Below, in pieces: positions 36,853-46,227 of a DNA stretch of 64,000 nt. Position 1 is the stretch's first letter, and every line of letters begins with the position of its first letter. The notes below the pieces were generated by a model. That model saw only the letters and a list, made by a program, of their open reading frames with translations, searched no databases and was not told the DNA's origin. Source of the DNA: G963701675 sp963701675 (GTDB lineage: Bacteria > Planctomycetota > Planctomycetia > Gemmatales > Gemmataceae); contig OY969623.1 in NCBI GenBank assembly GCA_963701675.1, forward strand, positions 8,122,001-8,186,000. Direction: 5' to 3'. The position numbers and the translations under genes were made by a program.

Positions 36853-38340
36853 ATGGGCGTGATGAGCTTCGAAATCCCGTCCGACATTACACCTGAACTG
36901 GCCGACGTTCTCCTTCGGTCCAGCGTCGGCGGGGGTCCCGACAACATGCCTTGGCCGACCGATACTCGCGTCGAGCCGGGATTGTTAACCGTCCGACGCG
37001 AAGTGAACGAGAGCGGCTTCCTCCTTGCGCCTTGGGACATCAAAGGCTTTGGCCGGCTTATGGGAGCGACGGGCACGCTCATCGAACGTACTGAGCCGTA
37101 CTCGTTAACGGTGGAACTGGCGCGCGGCAAGGTGAATCAAGTGCGTGCGCAAACCGTGGACTTGGAGTCGGACGGCATTCATCTGTCCCCGCCACTGCTG
37201 GCAAAAATTCACGACACTAGCGTTGCCTTCAGCCATGCCGTGAGTCAACACTCATCGGAACAAAATGGACTGGCGCAATCCGCGCTCGAGTCGGCGTATC
37301 ATGCCGCCGACGAACTCGTGAAACAAGCAGTCGCTCAGGAGTTATCCCAGCGTCATCAGCGACAGCGTGTGCTCCAAGCCCACATCGGCTGTCGCTTGGA
37401 TTCGCGCGATTTGCCTGCCGCGGAACGTGCACTCTTTACCAAGTCATTCACCGAAGCCAGTTTGCTCATGCCCTGGAACCAGGTCGAAGCGACCCAGGGC
37501 GCGTTCACGTGGGAGCCGTTTGACGATTTGCTTTCGTGGGCTGAAGGAGAGAAACTCTCGGTGGTGGCCGGACCACTGATTGATTTCACACCATCTCGAC
37601 TTCCCGACTGGTTGTGGTTATGGCGTGATGATCTTACGAGTATCGCCTCATTTGCATGTGATTACGTTACTGCCGCACTCAAGCGGTACTCGAAACGGAT
37701 TCGCACGTGGGAGTTGAGTTCCGCGGCCAATCTCGCGGCCATATTGGGGCTGGGTGAAGAAGAATTGCTCTGGATTTGTGCTCGGCTGGTCGAGGCCGCT
37801 CGACATGTCGATCCAGGACTGAACGTCGTCATCGGCATCGCACAGCCCTGGGGCGAGTACATGTCGCGCGACGACCGAACCCATTCGCCGTTTATTTTCG
37901 CGGATACCCTCATTCGCGCTGGGCTCAGCCTCGCGGCCCTCGATCTCGAAATCGTCATGGGCGTTGCGCCGCGAGGCAGCTATGCTCGCGATCTCCTGGA
38001 GCTATCGCGGTTGTTGCACCTCTATTCGCTTTTGGGTGCACCCCTACGCGTGACCTTGGGATATCCGTCGGCGAAGAAGCTCGATCCGCTTGCTGATGCC
38101 GAACTATCTATCGACGCCGGTTACTGGCCGGCGGGAATGCAAAGCAGCGCCCAGGCCGAATGGGCCAGAGCGTGCGCGGAGCTAGCGCTTTCCAAAGCTT
38201 ACGTTCAAGGCGTTCATTGGATCCATTGGTCGGACGCAGCGGCGCACCAGTTTCCTTGGTGCGGAATAATCGATGGCAGTAATCAACCGAAGCCGGCACT
38301 TCAAGAATTGCAGGCATTACGAAGTGAACACCTTTCCTAA
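36853..38340 (+). CDS. GH10-like TIM-barrel protein, catalytic acid not evident
   Basis: The 495-residue protein has a beta-sandwich-like N-terminal part (residues 1-150, GLLTVRREVNESGFLLAPW) and a C-terminal region resembling GH10 xylanases. There EASLLMPWNQVEATQGAFTWEPFDDLLSWAEG corresponds to the 'K-W...QGxFxWxxxDxxxxWA' helix-strand, and HWSDAAAHQFPWCGIIDGSNQPKPAL to the last barrel strand and PKPA end. Where GH10 has the acid/base VNE, this one reads RTWELSSAANL, so hydrolase activity is doubtful. GGAGG precedes the start. It has no signal peptide. It is divergent from nrdR and is possibly a sugar-binding or structural barrel. Confidence 0.6.
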   Translation: MGVMSFEIPSDITPELADVLLRSSVGGGPDNMPWPTDTRVEPGLLTVRREVNESGFLLAPWDIKGFGRLMGATGTLIERTEPYSLTVELARGKVNQVRAQTVDLESDGIHLSPPLLAKIHDTSVAFSHAVSQHSSEQNGLAQSALESAYHAADELVKQAVAQELSQRHQRQRVLQAHIGCRLDSRDLPAAERALFTKSFTEASLLMPWNQVEATQGAFTWEPFDDLLSWAEGEKLSVVAGPLIDFTPSRLPDWLWLWRDDLTSIASFACDYVTAALKRYSKRIRTWELSSAANLAAILGLGEEELLWICARLVEAARHVDPGLNVVIGIAQPWGEYMSRDDRTHSPFIFADTLIRAGLSLAALDLEIVMGVAPRGSYARDLLELSRLLHLYSLLGAPLRVTLGYPSAKKLDPLADAELSIDAGYWPAGMQSSAQAEWARACAELALSKAYVQGVHWIHWSDAAAHQFPWCGIIDGSNQPKPALQELQALRSEHLS

Positions 38341-38555
38341 CGGCAGAAGATCGGCAAGCTGGGCGGCTCCGGTGTTCAACCCGAGTTACCCATCCAACCA
38401 TTAGAATCTGAAAAACTCTTCTTCCCGTTAATCTCCCCCAGGCTTTTGTCCGAAGAATATGTTGTCCGTCCTGCTTGCCGGATACGGGATTCCGTGCTAC
38501 CGGCATGCCCATGGCCCATGCGCTTGGGAGTTGAGTCCGGAAAGACGAGGAACGC

Positions 38556-39487
38556 ATGAGAGCGAAGGCAAGCTTTCCGTTGGCCGTGGTTCTGAGCATC
38601 CTCGGCCTGTGCGCGACACACGCCGACGAACCGCCGATCGCGGTGGATGCAATGCCTTCCGCCCCCATTCTCGACGGCGGTACAGAAGTTTCCATGTCGG
38701 GGCCGACCGTCCTACAAGCGCCCACTCCAATGCAACATCCCGGTGCCGGGACTATGCAACCGGGTCCGGCGGGAACGTACGCCCCGACCTACGGCGGCGT
38801 TGCGCAGAGTGCCGGCCTTACTGACTGGATTCTCTACGTGAAGCCGGAATGTTGCGGTCCTGTTGGATGTGACGGACCGATCAAGTGGGAGTTGTACGTG
38901 CGTAACGGCCCGTCGATTCCCGTGGGTGGCGGCGTGCTCGGCGCGGTGTTGAACACCGGATGGATGTTCCAGGGCGGCGGGCGGAGCCTGTTCTTCAACC
39001 CCGAACTCACGGCGGCGTGGGCGGTGGACATCGGCATAAGCTACAATTTCAACCAAAGCGTCGGCGACCGAACTATCTTCATGAACTTTTCTGTCCCGAC
39101 GGACATCCCACAGCAATTCGAAGATATTTCCGGCCAGTTTCAGCTACGGCAGTTCAGCCGCACGGCGTTCAATCTTGCCGTGGGACGAGAATATTACTTG
39201 TTCGTTTGGCCTGGAAGCGGCGCTGCACTTCGCGCGGCGCACACGTGGGCGGGCAGGTGGGAGCGATCAAAGCCGACTGGGAGGTTGTGCCGCACACGAC
39301 CGACATGCTTTGGGCCGTGGCGCTCGCCTCGAATATGGATCTGGAAATCCCCTGGGGATGTGCCAATCTCTTTCTCGGCTTCCGTTGTGAGTGGAACTTC
39401 CTCTTTGAGACCGATATCGTCCAACACCAGAACAAGAACAATCTGCAAAGCGTCAATTTGTTGATCGCGACGGGCTTCCGGTACTAA
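38556..39487 (+). CDS. Outer-membrane beta-barrel protein, one frameshift
   Basis: The first frame (38556 to about 39235) has a signal peptide (MRAKASFPLAVVLSILGLCATHA), a proline- and glycine-rich linker (residues 40-95) and amphipathic strands (NGPSIPVGGGVLGAVLNTGW, FNPELTAAWAVDIGISYNF). From about 39235 the protein continues in the next frame as GAHVGGQVGAIKADWEVVPH, FLGFRCEWNFLFETD and a terminal LLIATGFRY, whose aromatic C-terminus is typical of barrels. One base appears to be missing near 39234-39237. It is similar in design to planctomycete exported barrel proteins. The unshifted frame would end in low-quality sequence at 39464. Confidence 0.7.
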
Positions 39488-39518
39488 GGACCGTGAGCCA
39501 CGTGGATTGCACGCGATC

Positions 39519-40091
39519 CTAACCCGGCTCAACTGCAGCAGACTCGCTCAACTGAAAGAAATCCTGGGCCGTTATCTCCCGACTAACAATCCAGATGTCG
39601 TCGCTGCCAGCAAGTTTCTTGACGAGTCGTTGTCGACAGGCTTCAGCAGATTCCTCTGTGGGGAATCGCAGCTGAGGTGCCTTCTGCCCGAAGAGCTGCG
39701 AGGCGCCTTCACCTATCATGGCCTGCCAACATTGCTCGGACGTCACCCTGTCACCCTTTCGATGAGCGATGATAATCTGGTACGGAAGCACCCCGGCCGC
39801 GACACCTTCCGGGACGGTGAGACCGCTGGCTAGGGCAACTTTGGCACGGTAGTCCTTGCCATCCGATTGTTCAATCGCCGAAAGGATGACGTTGGTTCTC
39901 TGCTCCAAAGGCAGATCCTTCCAGTCATCCCAGATGACGAGAACCCTTTCCTTTCCCGTACTAAAGGCGTGCTCATAAATGAAGGGCTGACCGGATTCGC
40001 GGTTTGCCTTTAGTTCATCAACTAATCGGTCCACGAGTTTCTTATCCGTTTTCCGGGGCTGATCCTCAAACCCCATCTTGATTCGAGGCAT
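39519..40091 (-). CDS. Conserved-looking hypothetical protein, 190 residues
   Basis: No family recognised. The sequence is a normal soluble alpha/beta mix with charged helices (KKLVDRLVDELKANRESG), a strand-turn VLVIWDDWKDLPLEQRT, PYQIIIAHRKGDRV and a helix-rich end. No signal peptide or membrane segment. It lies ten bases after the HEPN-like gene on the same strand, so the two are probably translated from one message. This spacing resembles a two-component toxin/antitoxin unit, but nothing in this protein itself shows that role. Confidence 0.6.
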   Translation of the reverse strand: MPRIKMGFEDQPRKTDKKLVDRLVDELKANRESGQPFIYEHAFSTGKERVLVIWDDWKDLPLEQRTNVILSAIEQSDGKDYRAKVALASGLTVPEGVAAGVLPYQIIIAHRKGDRVTSEQCWQAMIGEGASQLFGQKAPQLRFPTEESAEACRQRLVKKLAGSDDIWIVSREITAQDFFQLSESAAVEPG

Positions 40092-40101
40092 CGGCGTACC
40101 C

Positions 40102-40608
40102 TCAAAGGAGTGTGGAATTCACGATGAGCCACTCGGCCGCCTCTCGGACTTGGGTGACTTCATACGAGTAAGGCTTGTTCTTATGGTAACGAAGCGTCTG
40201 GTTCCAGAGTTGGCCAATCCGCTGGCCGTGCGCCTGAACTTGGACACCGAAATCCATAGGGTAGGCTATTGCCGGGCGGTTCGCGCGTTCCAATATGAGC
40301 AGCTCAGCCCACGCGCCGACGTTATGACCTTGCCCGCCTTGAGGCCAAGCGATTCCTAGACCTCGGCCGCGTTGGATCGCAGGGTTGATATGGACTGCCA
40401 TTTGCAGGGACGTCCCCTCGCCGACTCCGAGCACCGAGAAATATGCAGCCTTGAGGAGCATCTCGGCGCTGTACCCCCAAAGGTAAATGGCAGCAAGGCC
40501 TCTGCCTCCGGCTGCGGCCGTCAAGCCATCATCATACCGCTGTCTGGCCGACGCCCGAAACTCACGAATGCTGTCGGGCTGACATCTGGTGAGCAATCTG
40601 CTAGGCAT
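40102..40608 (-). CDS. HEPN-like helical protein
   Basis: The 168-residue protein has the central HEPN-type helix pattern: EFRASARQRYDDGLTAAAGGRGLAAIYLWGYSAEMLLKAAYF, matching 'R...G....AIYLxGYxxExxLKA'. The usual RNase motif RX4-6H is not plainly visible, although YHKNKPYSYE near the C-terminus could be a variant. HEPN proteins occur as toxins with nucleotidyltransferase or other antitoxins and as nucleic-acid-binding partners. It is the first gene of a two-gene minus-strand unit. Assignment is by pattern only. Confidence 0.5.
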   Translation of the reverse strand: MPSRLLTRCQPDSIREFRASARQRYDDGLTAAAGGRGLAAIYLWGYSAEMLLKAAYFSVLGVGEGTSLQMAVHINPAIQRGRGLGIAWPQGGQGHNVGAWAELLILERANRPAIAYPMDFGVQVQAHGQRIGQLWNQTLRYHKNKPYSYEVTQVREAAEWLIVNSTLL

Positions 40609-40707
40609 GAGGCCCTCGCCCCTCGCGCAATTATACTGGCTGTTTCGACACCGTTGACGCCGACTTCGGCTTCCCGGTGACTGGTAACTGAGGGCGCGAA
40701 CAACCAG

Positions 40708-42290
40708 CTAACGTTGCCGGTTTGGAAAAGAATCCACTGTGTATCCTTTCGCCAATTCTTGAAACAACTCCACCTGGCCCATTTCCCATTCTGTATCCTT
40801 GCCGAGCTCGAACGCCATGAGAGACGCTACACGTGGCGCCATTTCCATCGCAGCCTTTGAATTCAGGAAGAGTGCGCGCGTTCGTCGGGCCAGTACATCC
40901 TCTACCGTGCGCGCCATCTCGACGCGCGTGGCCCACACCACTTCGGCGCCGCAGTACGGCAAATCCGCATGAAGCTTCTCACCGAGGCTTGGATTTTCTC
41001 GGCACAGCTCCTGGATACCGGTTGCATCCGAGCCGTAGCAGGAGAGTGTTCCAAGGCGTTCCGGCTCCGGGTGGGATCCGTGAATGGAAAGTGTGCGTGT
41101 TATACAGGGCCGGTCTTCTAGTCGTGCCAGCGTGGCAGCGTGATTGACGCAATCCTCGGCCATGTTTCGGTAAGTCGTCCATTTACCGCCCGCAATCGTC
41201 AGCAACCCACTGTCGTCGATGTGAATGGTGTGATCACGAGAGAGTGCGGCGGTATTCTTGGCGTTCCCCGCACGTACCAACGGCCGAATGCCGACGAAAA
41301 CGCTCAGGATGTCTCTTCGTGTCGGCGGTCGATTGAGGTAGTGCGCCGCCGTTTCCAGAATGAACTCGATTTCGTCGTCTTGAGGTGCTGGTTCCAAAGT
41401 GGGAGTTTCTATCGGCGTATCCGTCGTGCCAACCAGGGTGTGTCCGTGCCAGGGGATCGCGAAAAGCACGCGACCGTCGCTCGTGTGCGGAACCATAATA
41501 GCGCAGTCGCCAGGCAGAAACGACCGATCGAACACGAGATGGACACCCTGGCTGGGCGCGATCATGGGCGCCGCATCCGAATTCACCATCCGCCGAACCG
41601 TATCGCAAAAAGCGCCGGTAGCGTTGATGACTACGCGCGCCCCCACCCTTAGCTCATCGCCGGTTTCGGCGTCGTGGGCAATAACTCCGTCGACGAACCC
41701 TTCGGTATCTTTGGTCAGGGCTGTGACCGGAGCGTAGTTAAGCAACGTGGCGCCGTTCTCCGCAGCGGTGGCCACTAAGTTGATGAGCAAGCGGGCGTCG
41801 TCGAACTGTCCATCCGAGTAGATCACGCCGCCGCGGAGGCCTTCGGTCTTGATCGTCGGCAGGCGCTTGAGCGTTTCTTCTTTAGACAGTCTCTTCGATG
41901 GCCCAAAACGATATCGGCCGGAAAGCAAGTTGTAGATTTTGAGCCCGAGGCCGTAAAAAGGCGACTCCCACCATTCGTAAGTCGGGACAATGAAGGTCAG
42001 GTCACGGACGAGGTGCGGCGCATTTTGCCGTAGGAGACCGCGTTCCTTCAAGGCCTCCATTACCAGCGAGATGTTTCCCTGTTCCAGGTATCGAACCCCG
42101 CCGTGGACGAGCTTGGTGCTGCGGCTGGATGTACCTTTGCCGAAGTCGTGTTGCTCCAACAAGAGGACTTCGTAGCCCCTTGTTGCGGCATCGACGGCAA
42201 CGCCTACTCCCGTGGCGCCGCCACCGATTATCACCATATCCCACGGCTCGGTCCGGGCGCGGCGCGGGCCAGCATGTCGGCACGGTTCAT
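40708..42290 (-). CDS. glpD: Glycerol-3-phosphate dehydrogenase (FAD), one frameshift near the start
   Basis: The FAD motif WDMVIIGGGATGVGVAVDAATRGY is followed by the GlpD signatures GTSSRSTKLVHGGVRYLEQGN, FDDARLLINLVATAAENGA, SQGVHLVFDR and GGKWTTYRNMAED. The enzyme oxidises sn-glycerol-3-phosphate to dihydroxyacetone phosphate and reduces quinone. The true start is probably the ATG at 42288-42290, which overlaps the glpK stop (ATGA) and gives MNRADMLARAA, a normal GlpD beginning. That frame is one base off the main frame, so a base is missing near 42255-42262. The continuous frame alone would use a GTG at 42294. Confidence 0.9.
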
Positions 42291-43771
42291 CCACCGGGCC
42301 CTTTCTCCCATCCTTTGGCGCGTTCAAGTGCGTCCCGCCACCGCGCTTGCAATTCAGCTGCCTGTTTCCTCGACATACGCGGCTCGAATCGCCGTTCAAC
42401 CTGGTATTGCTGCGACAGCTCGTCGACATTCTTCCAAAAGCCGACGGCCAACCCCGCTAAATATGCTGCGCCGAGTGCCGTCGTTTCGGTCAACCTGGGG
42501 CGCAAGACGGGCACACCGAGTAAATCGGCCTGAAACTGCATGAGCAGGTCGTTTTTGGCGGCCCCACCGTCCACTCGAAGCTCCTTGAGCGGGAAACCGG
42601 AATCTGCACGCATTGCTTCAACCAGATCGGCAACCTGAAAGGCGATGCTCTCCAGGGCAGCCCGGCAGATGTGGGCACGTGTGCTGCCACGTGTCAGTCC
42701 CAGAATGATGCCCCGTGCAAACGGGGCCCAATGCGGAGCGCCGAGACCAGCGAAAGCGGGAACGACGAAAACGCCGCCGCTGTCAGGAACCGTCGCGGCC
42801 AACGATTCAATTTCATCGGCTGAGCGAATCATGCCCAGCCCGTCCCGCAGCCACTGCACGACGGCGCCGGCGATGAAGACACTTCCTTCCAGAGCGTATT
42901 CTGTTCGGCCACCCAGTTTCCAAGCAACTGTTGTAAGCAACCTATTGCGGGAGGGAACTAAGTTCTCGCCGGTGGATTGCAACATGAAGCAGCCGGTGCC
43001 GTAGGTATTCTTGGCAAGCCCCGGCGCGACGCACAGTTGTCCGAACAACGCCGCTTGTTGATCGCCGGCTATGCCGGCTATCGGCGCACCGATAGCCCCC
43101 ACTTCGCCGTATGCCTCGCTTGATGAGCGGACTTCGGGCATCATGGTTTCAGGAATGCGCAGGAGTTGCAGCAGTTCCTTGTCCCACGTCGCGGTCCGGA
43201 TGTTGAACAGCATCGTGCGCGAGGCATTGCTTATGTCCGTCAGGTGTTTGCCACCGGTGAGTTTCCAGACAAGCCAGCTGTCAACCGTGCCGAAAGCGAG
43301 CTTGCCGGCGTCAGCCTTGGATCGAGCGCCGGGGACGTTGTCGAGCAGCCAGGCAATCTTCGAGCCGGAGAAGTAGGCGTCGATGAGGAGGCCGGTGCGT
43401 TCCTGGATCATCGGTTCGCAACCGTCCGCCTTCAGCTTTTCGCAGAGGGGAGCGGTACGTCGATCTTGCCAGACGATGGCATTGTGAATGGGTTTGCCAC
43501 TCTCGCGGTCCCAAACAACGGTGGTTTCGCGTTGATTGGTGATTCCGACGGCCGCAAGGTCACGTGCATTGACCTTCGCCTGGTTTATCGCGGCGCGGGC
43601 AACTTCGAGTTGCGTCTCGGCAATCTCTTCGGGATCGTGCTCGACCCAGCCGGCTTGGGGAAAGATCTGGCGAAACTCTTTTTGTGCCACCCCTCGGACG
43701 TTGCCTTCGTGATCGAAGACGATGGCACGGGCGCTCGTTGTCCCTTCATCAAGAGAAAGTATGTACGACAT
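42287..43771 (-). CDS. glpK: Glycerol kinase
   Basis: The 494-residue FGGY kinase has the phosphate-binding start YILSLDEGTTSARAIVFD, the glycerol-contact TNQRETTVVWDR and WQDRRTAPL, the hexokinase-type GDQQAALFGQ, YGTGCFMLQSTG and FAGLGAPHWAPFARGIILGLTR. It phosphorylates glycerol to glycerol-3-phosphate. The ATG at 43771 (MSYILSLDEG) matches the family start; in-frame codons up to 43834 lie outside homology. The stop overlaps the glpD start by ATGA, so the two form a coupled glycerol-use pair. The kinase lies 23 bases after an exported protein gene. Confidence 0.95.
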   Translation of the reverse strand: MSYILSLDEGTTSARAIVFDHEGNVRGVAQKEFRQIFPQAGWVEHDPEEIAETQLEVARAAINQAKVNARDLAAVGITNQRETTVVWDRESGKPIHNAIVWQDRRTAPLCEKLKADGCEPMIQERTGLLIDAYFSGSKIAWLLDNVPGARSKADAGKLAFGTVDSWLVWKLTGGKHLTDISNASRTMLFNIRTATWDKELLQLLRIPETMMPEVRSSSEAYGEVGAIGAPIAGIAGDQQAALFGQLCVAPGLAKNTYGTGCFMLQSTGENLVPSRNRLLTTVAWKLGGRTEYALEGSVFIAGAVVQWLRDGLGMIRSADEIESLAATVPDSGGVFVVPAFAGLGAPHWAPFARGIILGLTRGSTRAHICRAALESIAFQVADLVEAMRADSGFPLKELRVDGGAAKNDLLMQFQADLLGVPVLRPRLTETTALGAAYLAGLAVGFWKNVDELSQQYQVERRFEPRMSRKQAAELQARWRDALERAKGWEKGPGG

Positions 43772-43794
43772 GGCGCTAAGCCGTAAGCGGCAGT

Positions 43795-44886
43795 CTACTT
43801 CGTGAGCGTATCCCAAGCCCGGGTCGGGTCCCACTGCAGGTACGCAACAAGGCCCTGGTAAAGTGCGTTGTAGGCTGGCTCATCACCGCGGCTTGCCGGG
43901 GCGAAGTGCAGGCCCTGTGCTGTCATATTGTCCACAACCTCGCCGACGGTGTTTCCCTTGGCCGCCCACTTCTTGTTGAGGTAGTTGGCGACGTTCGGAT
44001 CTTGCAACATCTTGACGGTGCTCTCGACTTCGCGGATGAAGGCCTTGGCGCGGCTGTAGTCCGTGGGGGTCAAGCTGTGAATCTGGGCCGTTATCGTGTC
44101 GTTGAGTCCGTTCACAACTTCGTTCATGCTGTCCACGATGTCACCCGTTACAGCGCCGGACTTGGCCTGCTCGTAGGCCCGCGGCGTAAGTTCATCGAGC
44201 CGTTTGCGTTGCTCTTCGAATACCGGGCGCTGAAGGACGGCGGGCCAACTCAGCTTGCCGCTGTCGCGGAGGATCCCGATCGTGCCGCTCGACCCGCTGG
44301 AGCCCACGTTAATGTGGTTGACCGTGTCCGGCGAAACGGGGATGGTCGGCCCGCGAACGTTACGTGCCTCTTGCTGTTGAATGGCGGTGAGAAGTTGATT
44401 CAGTGCGTGCCCGGACCAGATTTCGTTCGGGGGCGGGTCGTTACGGGCCCGGCGTATGTCTTCGATACGGCGGCGCTCACGGTCGTCTTCGACCGTCGGC
44501 ATGGTGTTGCGCTCGTAGAGCCATTCGTCGTATTGTTTGCGCCGGGAGTCCACTTTGGCTTGCTTGACTTGCTCGCCCATCAGGCGCGATTGTTGTTCGT
44601 CGATCATGCCTTGGGTAACGGAGCTAATCACGTCAGCGTAGCCACGCATGTAACCGCCGATGGGGGACTCGCCCCAACCCGGGTAGAAACCGCCGTACGG
44701 CCCATACATGTCGCCGCGGTTGAAACCGGGCGTATAACCCCGGCGCGCTCCTGCGTCAAACGCCGCGTTGTTTTGCAGTGCGCCACCCACACGGAATTGC
44801 TGGGCCTGAACGGCGGGTGTGGTGGCATCCAACGTCACGCATGCCGCGACTACGAGCCAAATGACGCGCTTCGAAAACAATAGCAT
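43795..44886 (-). CDS. Secreted protein with glycine/tyrosine-rich and charged helical parts
   Basis: The 363-residue product starts with a signal peptide (MLLFSKRVIWLVVAACVTLD, cleavage near AVQAQQ), preceded by GGAG. A Gly/Tyr/Pro-rich section follows (residues about 50-80, YTPGFNRGDMYGPYGGFYPG). Then comes a helical charged region (KQAKVDSRRKQYDEWLYERNT...DDRERRRIEDIRRARND) and a C-terminal domain with VQDPNVANYLNKKWAAKGNTV-like features and a Trp-rich end. Similar exported proteins of unknown function are seen in planctomycetes. It lies 22 bases after the HEAT-like gene and before glpK on the same strand. Confidence 0.75.
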   Translation of the reverse strand: MLLFSKRVIWLVVAACVTLDATTPAVQAQQFRVGGALQNNAAFDAGARRGYTPGFNRGDMYGPYGGFYPGWGESPIGGYMRGYADVISSVTQGMIDEQQSRLMGEQVKQAKVDSRRKQYDEWLYERNTMPTVEDDRERRRIEDIRRARNDPPPNEIWSGHALNQLLTAIQQQEARNVRGPTIPVSPDTVNHINVGSSGSSGTIGILRDSGKLSWPAVLQRPVFEEQRKRLDELTPRAYEQAKSGAVTGDIVDSMNEVVNGLNDTITAQIHSLTPTDYSRAKAFIREVESTVKMLQDPNVANYLNKKWAAKGNTVGEVVDNMTAQGLHFAPASRGDEPAYNALYQGLVAYLQWDPTRAWDTLTK

Positions 44887-44908
44887 TGCCTGGTTCTCCG
44901 AAAAATCA

Positions 44909-45583
44909 CTACGGCTTGGTTGGCGCTGCACTGGACCGCTCCGGGACCTTGCCTCGGGGGACGAGCTTTCGCCACTTTTCGACGGCGGTCGCTCGCTTTT
45001 CCTTAGCGTCCATCGGATTGTAGCCAATGTCTTTCCCCGCTGGGACCAAGCGAACTAAATGCCAATGTGCAAGGCCACGAATCGCCAGTTTATCATGGTT
45101 TAGATACGCAATCAAAGTTTCATATGTCTCCGGCCGGCCTAGTTCGGCTTGGCCATAGCTGTGTAATAGTTGAAGGACGGTCTCGGCTTCGATTGGATTG
45201 AATTGGGCATTATCCATCAAGCCTTTGTAAAGAATCTGATCCTGTCCGGGGCCGCGCCCAATCCAATGACGCAACGCCAGAACGCCATTGTCCCACACGT
45301 CCAAGTGCTTTGCGTCACGAAGCGCATTGGCCAAACGTTGCAAGTCGTCGAAGGCGCCCATCGCACGGACGGCTAATGCCCTTTCGCCGGGGTTCGATGA
45401 GTTGACAAATTCATCGAGAGCGGCGGCCAATGACTTTTCCATGATAGTTTTGCGAAACCGATCGAGAACCGCCTTTCTTGCCTTACCCTCCGGAGTTTCG
45501 GGCGCCTTGACGGCCCAGGGCGGGAGCTTCTCCATTCGACGCGGCGCCGAGTCGAGGCCCGAGCTGCTATCCCACTCAATCAT
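44909..45583 (-). CDS. Helical repeat (HEAT-like) segment, probable C-terminal part of the FecR-like gene
   Basis: The frame opens with MIEWDSSSGLDSAPRRMEKLPPWAVKAPETPEG. After that come helix pairs (SLAAALDEFVNSSNPGERALAVRAMGAFDDLQRLANAL, then ALRHWIGRGPGQDQI and LIAYLNHDKLAIRGLAHWHLVRL) resembling HEAT/ARM repeats. The ATG overlaps the stop of the upstream gene (ATGA). If one C is added to the CCCCC run at 45593-45597, the upstream protein reads straight through as SAPPGPAMIEWDSSSG. The two are therefore probably one protein, broken by a homopolymer indel. Confidence 0.65.
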   Translation of the reverse strand: MIEWDSSSGLDSAPRRMEKLPPWAVKAPETPEGKARKAVLDRFRKTIMEKSLAAALDEFVNSSNPGERALAVRAMGAFDDLQRLANALRDAKHLDVWDNGVLALRHWIGRGPGQDQILYKGLMDNAQFNPIEAETVLQLLHSYGQAELGRPETYETLIAYLNHDKLAIRGLAHWHLVRLVPAGKDIGYNPMDAKEKRATAVEKWRKLVPRGKVPERSSAAPTKP

Positions 45584-46203
45584 CGCCGGTCCGGGGGTGC
45601 CGACATGGCGTACTCGAAGGCGCCGTGTTTGATACTGGCGTGACCGTCCGTTACCAGAAAAACCAAATTCGCTGTTGGTGATTCCTTGGCGTTCGGTTCC
45701 TTGTTGAAATGCGTGCCGGCCGGCCAGCGTCCATACAGCTCCACGGCAACGTTCGCGCCTTTATCGAGCGTAAGGTCCCATGTCTCTTTTCGAACTCGAA
45801 CACGGACTTTCGCAGTACCGTTTTCCTTCCGATTTTCCAAATCGACTCGGCCGCGATCCAGTGTCAGGTCGGCATCGACGCCGGTCGGTTCATGGAGGAC
45901 CACCGCGGTTTCGACGATCGGATACGGCGACGACGCATCCAAATCCGATATGAACGTTATGCGCACCGCGCCGTTGGGCGTGTCGATCTCTGCTCCCGGG
46001 AAGCCGAGTAACACATCAATGGTGCTTATCTTTTCCTTTTGGGCAACGGTTTGCCAGGGCTTTCCGGCGGCCTCGCGCCGCATTACCGACCCTGTCTCCG
46101 AAGCCAACGTAGCGACGGCGACTCGTTTGGCTTCCTGAGCCAGCAGAGGCGTCGACAGTGCCAATACGGCTAATGCGCCAACGAAAGGAGCGCGTTGATT
46201 CAT
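45580..46203 (-). CDS. Exported FecR-like protein, probable N-terminal part of a split gene
   Basis: The 207-residue product has a signal peptide (MNQRAPFVGALAVLALSTPLLAQ) and a FecR-type beta helix-like domain: KISTIDVLLGFPGAEIDTPNGAV, then VDADLTLDRGRVDLENRK and KVRVRVRKETWDLTLDKG. FecR domains in planctomycetes usually sit on larger exported or membrane proteins, not on sigma/anti-sigma pairs. It ends YAMSAPPDRR, and the next gene begins inside its stop codon. Read through a one-base correction in the run near 45595 it would join the helical-repeat part to give about 431 residues. Confidence 0.7.
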   Translation of the reverse strand: MNQRAPFVGALAVLALSTPLLAQEAKRVAVATLASETGSVMRREAAGKPWQTVAQKEKISTIDVLLGFPGAEIDTPNGAVRITFISDLDASSPYPIVETAVVLHEPTGVDADLTLDRGRVDLENRKENGTAKVRVRVRKETWDLTLDKGANVAVELYGRWPAGTHFNKEPNAKESPTANLVFLVTDGHASIKHGAFEYAMSAPPDRR

Positions 46204-46227
46204 GCGGCCCTCAACTTTTGTGGATAA

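Noticed and set aside
43906..44883. 325-residue plus-strand frame opposite the exported protein
   Set aside because: The minus-strand gene has a signal peptide and ribosome binding site; the antisense frame has none.
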